From DASQZT01 sp963728965 (GTDB lineage: Bacteria > Acidobacteriota > Terriglobia > Bryobacterales > Bryobacteraceae), in contig CAVSMH010000008.1 of the NCBI GenBank assembly GCA_963728965.1, positions 186,001-250,000 of the forward strand: a DNA stretch of 64,000 nucleotides, written 5' to 3'. The notes under the pieces are model-generated. The model worked only from the letters and a program-made list of their open reading frames with translations, searched no databases and was not told the DNA's origin. This document shows, piece by piece, positions 26,574 to 34,472 of this stretch. Position numbers and translations under genes: made by a program. Numbering within the stretch: the stretch's first letter is position 1; every line of letters begins with the position of its first letter.

Positions 26574-27760
26574 GGCGATGCCCGCAGCAGCTCTTTCTCC
26601 ACGCTCAGCACAAAGCAGCCCGGCTGATCCACCGTTTCGAGCGAGAGACCGTTCCAATAGAGGCGTCCTCCTTGCGCCCATTCGGGCGGAATGGTGACGC
26701 GCATTTCCTTCACGGTGCGGCTGATAATCTGGATGTCCCGATCCGCCGCGATGTACTGCCCCTGGGCGCGGGCGGTGACGATCGTCTCGCGCCGCGGAAG
26801 GACGATGTGGGTTTCCAGCCGGATGCGCTCTTTGCCGCGCTGCACCGCCGCAACCGCCGGCTTCTCCTCCGTGACCTTCGACATGGTCTCCACGTATTGA
26901 CGCGCATTTTCGATGGGTCGCCCGTCGAGTGCCACGATGCGATCGCCCATTTTGAGCGGGCCGCTGTACTTCGGCGGGAGATACGAAATCAGCACGCCCG
27001 GGCCGGGGTCGTCCTTGCGATAGCCGAAGCCGCCCAGGTCAAGCGCGGCGATGGTGCCGGGCTTGAGGCGCGTGGACGCCAGCACGTCGTTCCGCTCGTT
27101 GACGTCGAACTTCGTCATCTCGATCCAGTAGCAGCGGGCGAAAGTGGGGGAGTTGGTCTCGCAGTCGACCGCCGCGGGAAAGGGGTCGCGCCGGTGCCTG
27201 GCGAGCCAGTCGAAGACGGCCGCATCGGTAACGGCGGCGGTGGCGCGCCACTCCAGGTTGAGTTGGTCCTCCTGGAGCTTTCGGGCGAGGGCCTCGTCAT
27301 CCGGACCGTTGCTGACCCACAGAACGGGCACATTGGTGAAGTTCGCCGCGAAGATGCGGTCACTGTCGATGGCGGCCTGGGGAGAGCCGCCGATGGCCAG
27401 CCCGGCAGCCCACAGGTCCGGCACGCGCGAGATGGCGTAGAACACGGCCGCCGCGCCCTCGCCGCGTCCGGCGAGATAGACACGCGCCGGATCCACGCCT
27501 TCCCGAATCGCGTCGCGAACCGCGCTGGCGAGACCCTGCACGCGAGTATCGATGGCATTTTCAGTGGCGGGCGGGGCGATGACACGCCAGCCTGCTTCTT
27601 TTGCGAGGGACTGCCACTGGGAAACGTCGGCCGCGTCGATCACCGCGAGGGCGGGCGTCCTGGAGGCGGGCGGAGCGGTCTGCGCCAATCCGGCCACCAC
27701 GAAAAGATTAATTGCGACGCAGGCGGGAACGGATCTTCTTGACCAGTTTTTCGATTTCAT
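26561..27760 (-). CDS. Exported alpha/beta-hydrolase-like protein with PDZ domain
   Basis: A 399-residue exported protein. The signal peptide covers about residues 1-27. An esterase-like alpha/beta-hydrolase domain (about 35-180) has RVYLAGRGEGAAAVFY where active enzymes read GxSxG; the nucleophile Ser is replaced by Gly. A PDZ domain follows (about 255-315: MGDRIVALDGRPIENARQYV). Then comes a beta-rich tail ending in FVLSVEKELLRASPC. The PDZ suggests binding of a peptide or C-terminus. The hydrolase domain is probably a non-catalytic scaffold. Its start overlaps the previous gene by 53 bp, which is long for same-strand neighbours. Confidence 0.7.
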   Translation of the reverse strand: MKSKNWSRRSVPACVAINLFVVAGLAQTAPPASRTPALAVIDAADVSQWQSLAKEAGWRVIAPPATENAIDTRVQGLASAVRDAIREGVDPARVYLAGRGEGAAAVFYAISRVPDLWAAGLAIGGSPQAAIDSDRIFAANFTNVPVLWVSNGPDDEALARKLQEDQLNLEWRATAAVTDAAVFDWLARHRRDPFPAAVDCETNSPTFARCYWIEMTKFDVNERNDVLASTRLKPGTIAALDLGGFGYRKDDPGPGVLISYLPPKYSGPLKMGDRIVALDGRPIENARQYVETMSKVTEEKPAVAAVQRGKERIRLETHIVLPRRETIVTARAQGQYIAADRDIQIISRTVKEMRVTIPPEWAQGGRLYWNGLSLETVDQPGCFVLSVEKELLRASPCAN

Positions 27761-28055
27761 CCGTTTTCTTCAGGCTGGACATGGAGACCACGAAACGGTC
27801 GTTCTTTTCCAGTTCCTGTTTCAGATCTTCGGCGACGTCGATCAGCCGGGACACATCCTTCATGGTCTGTTCATGTTCGGCTTTGAGGATCTCATCACGC
27901 TGTAGCTTGCCGTTGGGCAGGCGGGGACCGTCGTCTTGCGAGGCGGGAAAGCCAGCCGGCATCCCGGCGTTCACACCCCTCTCCTGCGCCAGGCCGAAAG
28001 AAACGAAGGCTGCCACGGACAGCACGGCCGCGCAGCGCCAGACATCGAGTTTCAT
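27708..28055 (-). CDS. Small exported coiled-coil protein, function unknown
   Basis: A 115-residue protein with a signal peptide (about residues 1-23, ends FGLAQ). Its mature part is highly charged and helical (DEILKAEHEQTMKDVSRLID, then DEIEKLVKKIRSRLRRN), probably a coiled coil. It is the first gene of a three-gene minus-strand operon with the PDZ/hydrolase-like protein and the ATL gene. It is divergent from hom. No family recognised. Confidence 0.7.
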   Translation of the reverse strand: MKLDVWRCAAVLSVAAFVSFGLAQERGVNAGMPAGFPASQDDGPRLPNGKLQRDEILKAEHEQTMKDVSRLIDVAEDLKQELEKNDRFVVSMSSLKKTDEIEKLVKKIRSRLRRN

Positions 28056-28124
28056 GGGAAAACCTGCCCTTTATCATAGACGGATGACAGGCCGTAATGG
28101 CGTGCCTGTTATCATGAAATCCAT

Positions 28125-29429
28125 ATGGAGGAAGTGCACATCGGAATCGTGGGCCTGGGCAACGTGGGCTCGGGCACGATGGCGATTCTTGCCGAAAACG
28201 CGGATCAGATCGCGCTGAAGCTCGGTTACCGGCTCAAAGTGGCTGCGGTCTGCAGCCGTTCCGTGTTCGCGAAGGAAATCCCGGCCGGGCTCGGCCCGGT
28301 GTTCAAGACGACCGACTGGCGCGAAGTAGTCAAGCATCCCGACGTGCAGATCGTGGCGGAACTGGTGGGCGGGACCACCGTGGCGGCGGACATCGTCGAA
28401 GCAGCCATCGAGAACCGCAAGTCGGTGGTGACGGCGAACAAGGAGCTGATGGCCGCCTGCGGACCGGAAATCTGGGACCGCGCCATCCGCGCCGGCATCA
28501 ATCTGGCGATGGAAGCCAGCGTGTGCGGCGGCATTCCGATCCATGCGGTGCTACGCGAGGGCATTTCGGGCGACAACGTGGTGGCGCTCTACGGGATCCT
28601 GAACGGTACCTGCAACTACATGCTCACCGAAATGGAGAAGCGCGACGTGCCGCTCTCCGTGGTGCTGGCGGAGGCGCAGGCGCTCGGATATGCCGAGGCC
28701 GATCCGAGCGCCGACATCGACGGCTACGACGCCCGCTCCAAGCTGGTGCTGCTGGCCGCGCTGGCATTCGGGGAAAAGCTCACTCCGTCGGATATTTTCC
28801 TGGAAGGCATCCGGCGCATCTCGCCGGTGGACTTCCGTTACGCGCGCGTTTTAAAGCACACGATCCGCCTGATTTGCGCGGCCCGGAAAACGCCGAACGG
28901 ATTGATCCTCTCGGTGCGTCCTGCCCTGATTCCGACCTCCACCATTCTGGCGGGCGTGCACGGAGCGTACAACGCCGTTTGGGTGAAAGGCGATTTCGGC
29001 GAGGACACGTTCTACTATGGATGGGGCGCGGGCGCAAGGCCCACTGGTGTGGCGGTGGTGAGTGACCTGATGCGCGTGGCCCGCGAGATCCGCGGCGGAT
29101 CCCCGGAGCGCGTTTCGCCGTTTGCCCACGAACGCCTGGGGCGGAACAAGCCGGTCTCGGTGACCTTGCAGAAGCGCGCCTATTACATGCGTTTTCGCGT
29201 AGATGACCGCCCCGGCATTATCGCCAGGCTGGCGGGGATTCTGGCCAGCAAACATATCAGCATGGATGCGGTTTTGCAGGAGCCATGCGACAACAAACAC
29301 GATCTGCCGTTCGTGATCACGGCCGAGGAGAGTTCCGAGCAGGCCATCCGTGAATCGCTGGAGGAGATGTCGCAGCTCGACTTCATGCGCGAAGCGCCGC
29401 TCGCTATGCCCATGGAGCCGGCGCTATGA
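28125..29429 (+). CDS. hom: Homoserine dehydrogenase
   Basis: It reduces aspartate semialdehyde to homoserine for Thr/Met synthesis. 434 residues with the full three-domain form: N-terminal NAD(P) site GIVGLGNVGSGT, the VTANKELMA loop, the catalytic domain with NGTCNYMLTEM and ADPSADIDGYDARSK, and a C-terminal ACT domain (about 350-434, DDRPGIIARLAGIL) for feedback control by threonine. The stop overlaps the next start by 4 bp, coupling it to the exported methyltransferase gene, an unexpected partner. Confidence 0.93.
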   Translation: MEEVHIGIVGLGNVGSGTMAILAENADQIALKLGYRLKVAAVCSRSVFAKEIPAGLGPVFKTTDWREVVKHPDVQIVAELVGGTTVAADIVEAAIENRKSVVTANKELMAACGPEIWDRAIRAGINLAMEASVCGGIPIHAVLREGISGDNVVALYGILNGTCNYMLTEMEKRDVPLSVVLAEAQALGYAEADPSADIDGYDARSKLVLLAALAFGEKLTPSDIFLEGIRRISPVDFRYARVLKHTIRLICAARKTPNGLILSVRPALIPTSTILAGVHGAYNAVWVKGDFGEDTFYYGWGAGARPTGVAVVSDLMRVAREIRGGSPERVSPFAHERLGRNKPVSVTLQKRAYYMRFRVDDRPGIIARLAGILASKHISMDAVLQEPCDNKHDLPFVITAEESSEQAIRESLEEMSQLDFMREAPLAMPMEPAL

Positions 29430-30112
29430 GGCGGCCTTCGAAAGCGTTTGCGGGGCTGTTATTGGCCGCTGGCCTATATGGGCAGGTCGCCCGGCAGGCG
29501 AACTCGACGTATCAGACCGAGGCGGAGCGTAAGGCGGTCGCCGCCGGACTCGCCGATCCGAGCCGCGACGAAAGACAGAAGCCGCGCGAACTGGTGCAGG
29601 CCATGGGGCTGGCTCGCGGTATGATCGTGGCCGATGTCGGCACCGGCATCGGGTACATGCTGCCGTTCCTGAGCCGCGCGGTCGGACCGTCGGGGCGGGT
29701 GTTCGCGGAGGATATTTTTGACGACTTCCTGGCGGCCGCCAGACAGCGGGCGGAAAGCCAGAAACTCGCCAACGTTACGTTCGTCAAGGGAACGGATACT
29801 GACCCGATGCTGCCGGAGGGCCAGTTGGACGAAGTGCTGGTGCTCGATGTGTACCATCATTTCGATTACCCCGAGAAGATGCTCGCGGGCATCTACCGCG
29901 CGCTCAAGCCGGACGGCAAACTGGTCATCGTCGATTATTTCAAAAGCCCTACCGCCATGCCGGGCGGCCGGGCCATGAACCACATCCGGCTGGACAAACC
30001 AGACGTCATCAAAGAGATCGAGGCGAATCACTTCCGCCTGCTCTCCCAACGAGAACATACGCCCGGCAGCCAATACATGCTGATCCTGGGCAAGAATCAG
30101 GTTTCACGATGA
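29426..30112 (+). CDS. SAM methyltransferase with signal peptide
   Basis: A 228-residue class I methyltransferase. The SAM loop is VADVGTGIGYMLPFLSRAVG, the acidic strand GRVFAEDIF, and later strands VLVLDVYHHFDYPEKML and LVIVDYFKSP. The first 20 residues (MRRPSKAFAGLLLAAGLYGQ) look like a cleavable signal peptide. That is surprising, since SAM is cytoplasmic. It sits between hom and a DsbA-like gene with 4-bp overlaps on both sides. Substrate unknown. If it is exported, it must meet SAM some other way or bind another ligand. Confidence 0.75.
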   Translation: MRRPSKAFAGLLLAAGLYGQVARQANSTYQTEAERKAVAAGLADPSRDERQKPRELVQAMGLARGMIVADVGTGIGYMLPFLSRAVGPSGRVFAEDIFDDFLAAARQRAESQKLANVTFVKGTDTDPMLPEGQLDEVLVLDVYHHFDYPEKMLAGIYRALKPDGKLVIVDYFKSPTAMPGGRAMNHIRLDKPDVIKEIEANHFRLLSQREHTPGSQYMLILGKNQVSR

Positions 30113-30852
30113 AGAACTTCTTCCGATACGCAAGATTGGCGGCAGTGCCGCTTGCCCTGGCCCTGCCGATGGCGGCCCAGCAGGATTCGGGCATCACCAG
30201 GCAGCAGGCTGACGATATATTGAACGAGCTGCGGCAGATCCGCCAACTGCTCGAAAAGCAGGGGGCCAAAGCGCAGGCGCCCGCGCCCGATCAGCCCACC
30301 CACGCCAAGGTGAACCTGGAAGGCACTGCCATGCTGGGCTCCAAGGACGCCCCGTACACGATCGTGGAGTTCACCGATTACCAGTGTCCGTTTTGCCAGC
30401 GCTTCCACGCCAGCGTCTATCCCGAGCTCAAGAAGAATTACATCGACACTGGAAAGGTCCGCTTCTACAGCCGCGACCTGCCGCTCGATTTTCACGCCAA
30501 CGCCATGCGCGCCTCAATGGCGGCGCGATGTGCGAGCGACCAGAGTAAGTTCTGGGAACTGCGCGAGATCATGAGTTCGAATCCCGACAAACTCGATCTG
30601 GAGAGCCTCGTGGCGAATGCGGCCAGCCTCAAAATGGACGTGAACGCGTTCCGCACCTGCGTGACCAGCGAGAAATACAAGGACGCGGTGCAGAGCGATG
30701 TCATGGAAGCGATGCGCATCGGCGCCAACGGGACACCCACTTTCGTGCTGGGAAAGAGCACCCCGGAAGGAGTGGACGGCGAACTGGTGGTGGGCGCGAT
30801 GCCGTTCGTCGTGTTCGACGGCAAGCTGAAGGAACTGCAGGCGACCAAGTAG
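30109..30852 (+). CDS. DsbA-like thioredoxin-fold oxidoreductase
   Basis: A 247-residue exported protein. Signal peptide about 1-24; a helical stalk (about 28-52, ADDILNELRQIRQLLEKQ) probably holds it near the membrane or forms a dimer. The DsbA/Thioredoxin_4 domain has active site CPFC (TDYQCPFCQRFH) and the cis-Pro loop NGTPTFVLG. It should form or shuffle disulfides in the periplasm. It ends the hom operon. The adjacent region codes for several Cys-containing exported proteins, but no direct substrate can be named. Confidence 0.88.
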   Translation: MKNFFRYARLAAVPLALALPMAAQQDSGITRQQADDILNELRQIRQLLEKQGAKAQAPAPDQPTHAKVNLEGTAMLGSKDAPYTIVEFTDYQCPFCQRFHASVYPELKKNYIDTGKVRFYSRDLPLDFHANAMRASMAARCASDQSKFWELREIMSSNPDKLDLESLVANAASLKMDVNAFRTCVTSEKYKDAVQSDVMEAMRIGANGTPTFVLGKSTPEGVDGELVVGAMPFVVFDGKLKELQATK

Positions 30853-30893
30853 CGCACGGCCGCCGGCGAGAGGACCGGGCGTGGCAAGCCGGC

Positions 30894-31391
30894 CTAACGC
30901 GCGGCGAGGTCTTCCAGGAAGATGCCGCGCGCCGTGCCGTACTCGGCTGGCAGCATGGGGCCGAGTTTCGACGAGCGTTCCGCCTCCGCCCTTTCCTCTG
31001 CGAACGTAGTGCCGAGCGACTGAAAGGCCAGCGCGCAGACTTCGACCATGCCGCTGGAGTACGCCTCCGACGCATCGATGAGCTGGTTGGCCTGTCCCAG
31101 AATGGCTTCCGCCGCCGCGACGCGGTCGAGCCCGTTCGCCGCAATGGGATGCTGCCAGTGGGCTCCGAAGCTCCGCAGGAACGCGCCCCAGCGATCGAGC
31201 ACGATGAGCGCGCCGTAACGGTGCGTATCGAGTGCCATTTCGTGCGCGAACGCCGACCCTTTTGCCTTGCCCTCAAGCCGCCGCAGCGCGATGCTCGCGG
31301 CATTCAATTCGCCGGTCAACGAGTCTACAAATGCCGAAACACAACCGGAGAACTGGGGCTCGGTCAGACTGGGGAAGCGGATGATTCGCAT
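30894..31391 (-). CDS. Hypothetical helical protein in the hypB cluster
   Basis: A 165-residue cytoplasmic protein with no signal, TM helix or family I recognise. It is mostly helical (ALRRLEGKAKGSAFAHEMAL, VAAAEAILGQANQLIDASEA). One Cys lies near the N-terminus (QFSGCVSAF) and another in VEVCALAFQ. It is the last gene of a four-gene minus-strand run beginning with hypB; the gap to the previous stop is 2 bp, so it is certainly co-transcribed. Confidence 0.65.
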   Translation of the reverse strand: MRIIRFPSLTEPQFSGCVSAFVDSLTGELNAASIALRRLEGKAKGSAFAHEMALDTHRYGALIVLDRWGAFLRSFGAHWQHPIAANGLDRVAAAEAILGQANQLIDASEAYSSGMVEVCALAFQSLGTTFAEERAEAERSSKLGPMLPAEYGTARGIFLEDLAAR

Positions 31392-31393
31392 CT

Positions 31394-31672
31394 TCAGGCC
31401 ATGTGTTCGCCCAGCGCGCGCTCTACTTCGTGGGGCTCAACGCGCTCGCCATTGTTCAGCCGGCTGAGCAGGCTGTCGATGATGGCTTTGGCCTCGTCCT
31501 TGCCGAAATTCTTGATGAAGCCGTCATAGAAATGCTCCCCGGCGAGGGCATGATTGATTTCGGTTTCCTTGTTGTGGTCCTGTAGTTCGGTGAAGTACAC
31601 CACCCGGTAGCGACCGGTGTACTCGGTCTCGCGATAAATTTCGAACATCACTTTATCGGACTCGAACAACAT
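31394..31672 (-). CDS. Small conserved-looking hypothetical protein
   Basis: A 92-residue protein. I chose ATG 31672 (MLFESDKVMFEIYRETEYTG); an in-frame start at 31729 would run into the preceding gene. It looks like one compact alpha/beta domain: the beta part RYRVVYFTELQDH, then helices DGFIKNFGKDEAKAIIDSLL and VEPHEVERALGEHM. No metal-binding Cys/His motif is seen. It lies between the DUF350-like gene and the 165-residue gene. Function unknown. Confidence 0.65.
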   Translation of the reverse strand: MLFESDKVMFEIYRETEYTGRYRVVYFTELQDHNKETEINHALAGEHFYDGFIKNFGKDEAKAIIDSLLSRLNNGERVEPHEVERALGEHMA

Positions 31673-31698
31673 AAAGTCGAGAGTACCACAGCCATTTC

Positions 31699-31902
31699 TC
31701 AATGCATGGCGGCGGCGATGATCCAGCACAGCCCCAGCGCCACCGCGCCCGCAAAGATGGCCACCGCCAGGTTATGCTCTTCAACAAGCTGCTTCCACAA
31801 ATCGAACGGCGCGAGCTTCGCCACGATCGAAAAAGCGGCGGCGAACACGGCGATGCCGAGCGTGGTGAAAATGAGCGCGTTCAGGAGCGGGTAGTCAGTC
31901 AT
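31699..31902 (-). CDS. DUF350-like small membrane protein
   Basis: A 67-residue protein with two TM helices (about 8-30 and 46-65). The linking segment DLWKQLVEEHNLAVAIFAG has the EEHNxAVA signature of the DUF350 (YjfL-like) family. It is half the length of usual DUF350 proteins, which carry two such units, so a dimer is likely. Its start overlaps hypB by 4 bp. Role unknown. Confidence 0.75.
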   Translation of the reverse strand: MTDYPLLNALIFTTLGIAVFAAAFSIVAKLAPFDLWKQLVEEHNLAVAIFAGAVALGLCWIIAAAMH

Positions 31903-32540
31903 AGATGCAGGTCGAGCCAGGCACGCCAGCGGTCGAGCCCCTGCCCGGTGGTGCAGGAGACTTCCAGAATCTCGATGTCCGGCTGGATGCGGCGGGCGTT
32001 TTCGAGGGCGAGCGCGGGGCGGAACGGAACGTAGGGCAGCAGGTCGATCTTGTTGAGGACCATCACGTCGGCGTGATGGAAGGTGGCCGGATACTTGAGC
32101 GGCTTATCTTCGCCTTCGGTGACGCTCAGCAGCACGGCCCGGGCGTCCTCGCCAAGATCGTAGCTGGTGGGGCAGACCAGGTTGCCGACGTTTTCGAGAA
32201 ACAGGATTTCGAGATCGCGCCCGACCCAGTCGCCCAGATTGCGCACCACCATGGATGCATCCAGGTGGCACGCCCCGCCCGTGGTAATCTGCCGAACCGG
32301 AAATCCGAACCGCGCCAGCCGTTGGGCATCGTTGTCGGTCTGGATGTCGCCGGTAAGCACGGCGACGCGGCGCCCGGGTGCGAAGCCTTCGAGCGTGCGC
32401 TCGAGCAGGGACGTTTTGCCCGAGCCGGGCGCACTGATAAGGTTGAGGCAGAACGTGCCATGGGCCTTGAACTCTTCGCGCAGGCCGGCAGCGATCCGAT
32501 CATTCTCGTTCAGTACCTTCCGTTCGAGCGGTACGCGCAT
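31899..32540 (-). CDS. hypB: HypB nickel-insertion GTPase
   Basis: A GTPase that helps put nickel into [NiFe] hydrogenases. 213 residues: P-loop SAPGSGKTSLLE, the conserved TGGACHLDA with Cys-His metal ligands, ENVGNLVCPTSYDLGE, and base specificity NKIDLLPY. It lacks the N-terminal CxxC and His-rich nickel stores found in some HypB proteins. No hypA, hypC-F or hydrogenase gene is in the window, and the three genes coupled downstream are unknowns. Either the other hyp genes are elsewhere or this HypB serves another nickel or cobalt route. Confidence 0.88.
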   Translation of the reverse strand: MRVPLERKVLNENDRIAAGLREEFKAHGTFCLNLISAPGSGKTSLLERTLEGFAPGRRVAVLTGDIQTDNDAQRLARFGFPVRQITTGGACHLDASMVVRNLGDWVGRDLEILFLENVGNLVCPTSYDLGEDARAVLLSVTEGEDKPLKYPATFHHADVMVLNKIDLLPYVPFRPALALENARRIQPDIEILEVSCTTGQGLDRWRAWLDLHL

Positions 32541-32688
32541 TCAGGCTCCTCCTCATCCATTTGAACACTGGACGGCAGCGCGGGCCAGCCTGCCGCGATC
32601 GGGGAACCGCCGCAGGGGTTGTGCCAAGGCCGGATGTTTGATGTCTTTTCGGCCTGACGGCACCGGCTGTTAGACTGGAGAGATACCC

Positions 32689-32711
32689 GGGGCGTTCGCG
32701 CCCGTCTTTTT
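32689..32711 (+). terminator. Hairpin plus T-run in the leader of the sigma/T2SS operon
   Basis: GGGCG at 32690-32694 pairs with CGCCC at 32699-32703 around a TTCG loop, followed by TCTTTTT at 32705-32711. This is the form of an intrinsic terminator on the plus strand. No plus-strand gene ends nearby, because hypB is on the minus strand and divergent. It therefore lies in the 5' leader of the sigma-factor gene and may act as an attenuator. Confidence 0.5.
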
Positions 32712-32746
32712 GAGGGCCTGTTGCGTCTAGTCACCAGGAGCCAGAA

Positions 32747-33313
32747 TTGATCTTTCGGGCGGTCGAAGATGCCGATCTCATACGGCAGGCTGCCCGGGGC
32801 AACGTGGAGGCATTCAACCTCCTGGTGTCCCGGTGGGATAAGCGTGTCTACAATTATCTCCTCCGCATCACCGGCAACCGCGAAGACGCTCTGGACTTGA
32901 CGCAGGAAACGTTCTTGAAGGCGCATCTCCATCTTCGAAAGCTCGACGATTTAGGCCGGTTCGCGGCGTGGCTCTTCCGCATTGCCCACAACGAGGCCTA
33001 TTCGCTGTTCCGCAAACGGCGCCCGGAAACGGACGTGGACGCGATCGAACCCGAGAGCACCGAAACCGGCATCACCGTGGGTGGGACTTCCGTGTTCCCC
33101 ATGGAGTTGGCGCTGGCCGTGGCCGGCGCGCTCGAGCGGCTCACGACGGAGCAGCGCGAAGCGGTCGTGCTCAAGATTTACCAGGGCTTCAAATTCGAAG
33201 AGATGGCCGAGATCCTTTCCTGCCCGGTTTCCACGATCAAGTCGCGGCTGTATACGGCGTTGGAAATCCTCAAAGGGCAACTGGCTCCCATACAGACTCG
33301 AGGTGTGTCATGA
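32747..33313 (+). CDS. ECF RNA polymerase sigma factor (RpoE-like)
   Basis: A 188-residue group IV sigma factor. Region 2 covers about residues 10-90 (NVEAFNLLVSRWDKRVYNY, TQETFLKAHLHL). A linker of about 25 residues follows, then region 4 with helix-turn-helix about 120-180 (QREAVVLKIYQGFKFEEMA, VSTIKSRLYTALE). The start is TTG at 32747: AGGAG at 32736-32740 is 6 bases away. Its stop overlaps the zinc anti-sigma start. It is the first gene of the type II secretion operon, so it may control that operon or a wider export regulon. Confidence 0.9.
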   Translation: MIFRAVEDADLIRQAARGNVEAFNLLVSRWDKRVYNYLLRITGNREDALDLTQETFLKAHLHLRKLDDLGRFAAWLFRIAHNEAYSLFRKRRPETDVDAIEPESTETGITVGGTSVFPMELALAVAGALERLTTEQREAVVLKIYQGFKFEEMAEILSCPVSTIKSRLYTALEILKGQLAPIQTRGVS

Positions 33314-33903
33314 GTTGCTCGCCATTCGATTTGAGGGACTACTTCCTGAAAGAACTGCCGCCGTCACAAGAGCAGCAGGTGGAAGTCCATGTGAAAGGCT
33401 GCCAGGAATGCCGTGGAGAACTGGACCGGCTGCGCGCCACCGGTACCGCATTGCTGGCCCTGCGCGACGAAGAGATTCCACAGCGCATCGCGTTTGTGTC
33501 GGACAAGATTTTCGAGCCTTCACCGGTGGGCCGGTGGTGGAGCGGGTTTTGGAATTCCGCGGCACGGCTGGGCTTTGCTTCGGCTGCGATTCTGGCGGTC
33601 GCCATCATGGTGAGGCCGGTTTCGTTCGCTCCTGGGACGGCGCAGGCGCCTCTCCCGTCGCGTGTACAGACGGTCTCGGAAACCCAGATCGAGGCGCGGA
33701 TCGATGCCGCCGTGGCGAACGCGATGGTCCAGATGGAAGCGCGGCAGGAGAAGAGAAACAAGGCCGTGTTCGAGGAGCTGAAATCGGCGCGCGAGCGGCT
33801 GATTCTGGCTGCCGGTGAGTACGACATGTCGATGAAGCGCGCCCGGAACCTGGAGGCCGCGAACTACCGCATGCCGCCCGCGGCGGCGGGAGACGTCAAA
33901 TGA
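33310..33903 (+). CDS. Zinc-binding anti-sigma factor, membrane-anchored
   Basis: A 197-residue protein. The N-terminal ZAS-type zinc domain has HxxxCxxC (HVKGCQECRGEL) at about residues 27-34. One TM helix follows at about 81-99. A periplasmic part (about 115-180) is a charged coiled coil (ARQEKRNKAVFEELKSARER). It probably binds the sigma factor just upstream and releases it on an envelope signal. The start at 33310 overlaps the sigma stop by 4 bp. ATGA overlap with the next gene as well. Confidence 0.85.
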   Translation: MSCSPFDLRDYFLKELPPSQEQQVEVHVKGCQECRGELDRLRATGTALLALRDEEIPQRIAFVSDKIFEPSPVGRWWSGFWNSAARLGFASAAILAVAIMVRPVSFAPGTAQAPLPSRVQTVSETQIEARIDAAVANAMVQMEARQEKRNKAVFEELKSARERLILAAGEYDMSMKRARNLEAANYRMPPAAAGDVK

Positions 33904-34472
33904 GAACCGTAGCCGCAATCCTGGTGTTGGCCATTGCGCCGGCGTGGGCGCAACTGAAGAAACCCGTTTCGGGGCCTGGCGTGGCGCTGCCCGCGTCGTT
34001 GGGACCGCGCGTCACTCCGCAGAGTTTCACCGACCTCGAAAACCGCTTCGACAGCACGCTCAAAGCCATCAACCCGGTGGATCCGGTGGACGTTCTGGGC
34101 TCCACCCGGGCGGTGTATCTGCAGGACTATGGCGTGGTCATCACCACCGAGATCAGTCTGATCATTACGCCGAGCGCCAATCCGTTTCGGGGTGCGATCA
34201 CCCAGGCCGAAAAGGACCAGGTCCACAAGCGGAAGATCCTGCGGGTGCCGCTGGTGGAGAAGACCATGCACGAGATGGTGAAGGCTGCGGCCATGACCCT
34301 GGCCGGAGCCATGGGGCTGCAAAAGGCGGCCATGTCGCCCATGCAGGTGGTGTACGTGGTGCGATGCCTGTACCTGCCATATGAGAACACTGCGGGGCTG
34401 CCGGCGCAAATCGTGATGAAGGCCACGGTGGCCAACGCCATTGCGGACAACATCACCGAGGATATCCAGTAA
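33900..34472 (+). CDS. Exported protein of the T2SS operon, function unknown
   Basis: A 190-residue exported protein with a signal peptide (MRTVAAILVLAIAPAWAQ). The mature part has alternating strands and helices (YLQDYGVVITTEISLII, VEKTMHEMVKAAAMTLAGAM). No Cys-rich motif or lipobox and no family I know. It is locked between the anti-sigma and gspE genes (ATGA overlap upstream, gspE starts one base after its stop). A role as target or sensor of the sigma pathway or as a secretion accessory is inferred. Confidence 0.75.
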   Translation: MRTVAAILVLAIAPAWAQLKKPVSGPGVALPASLGPRVTPQSFTDLENRFDSTLKAINPVDPVDVLGSTRAVYLQDYGVVITTEISLIITPSANPFRGAITQAEKDQVHKRKILRVPLVEKTMHEMVKAAAMTLAGAMGLQKAAMSPMQVVYVVRCLYLPYENTAGLPAQIVMKATVANAIADNITEDIQ

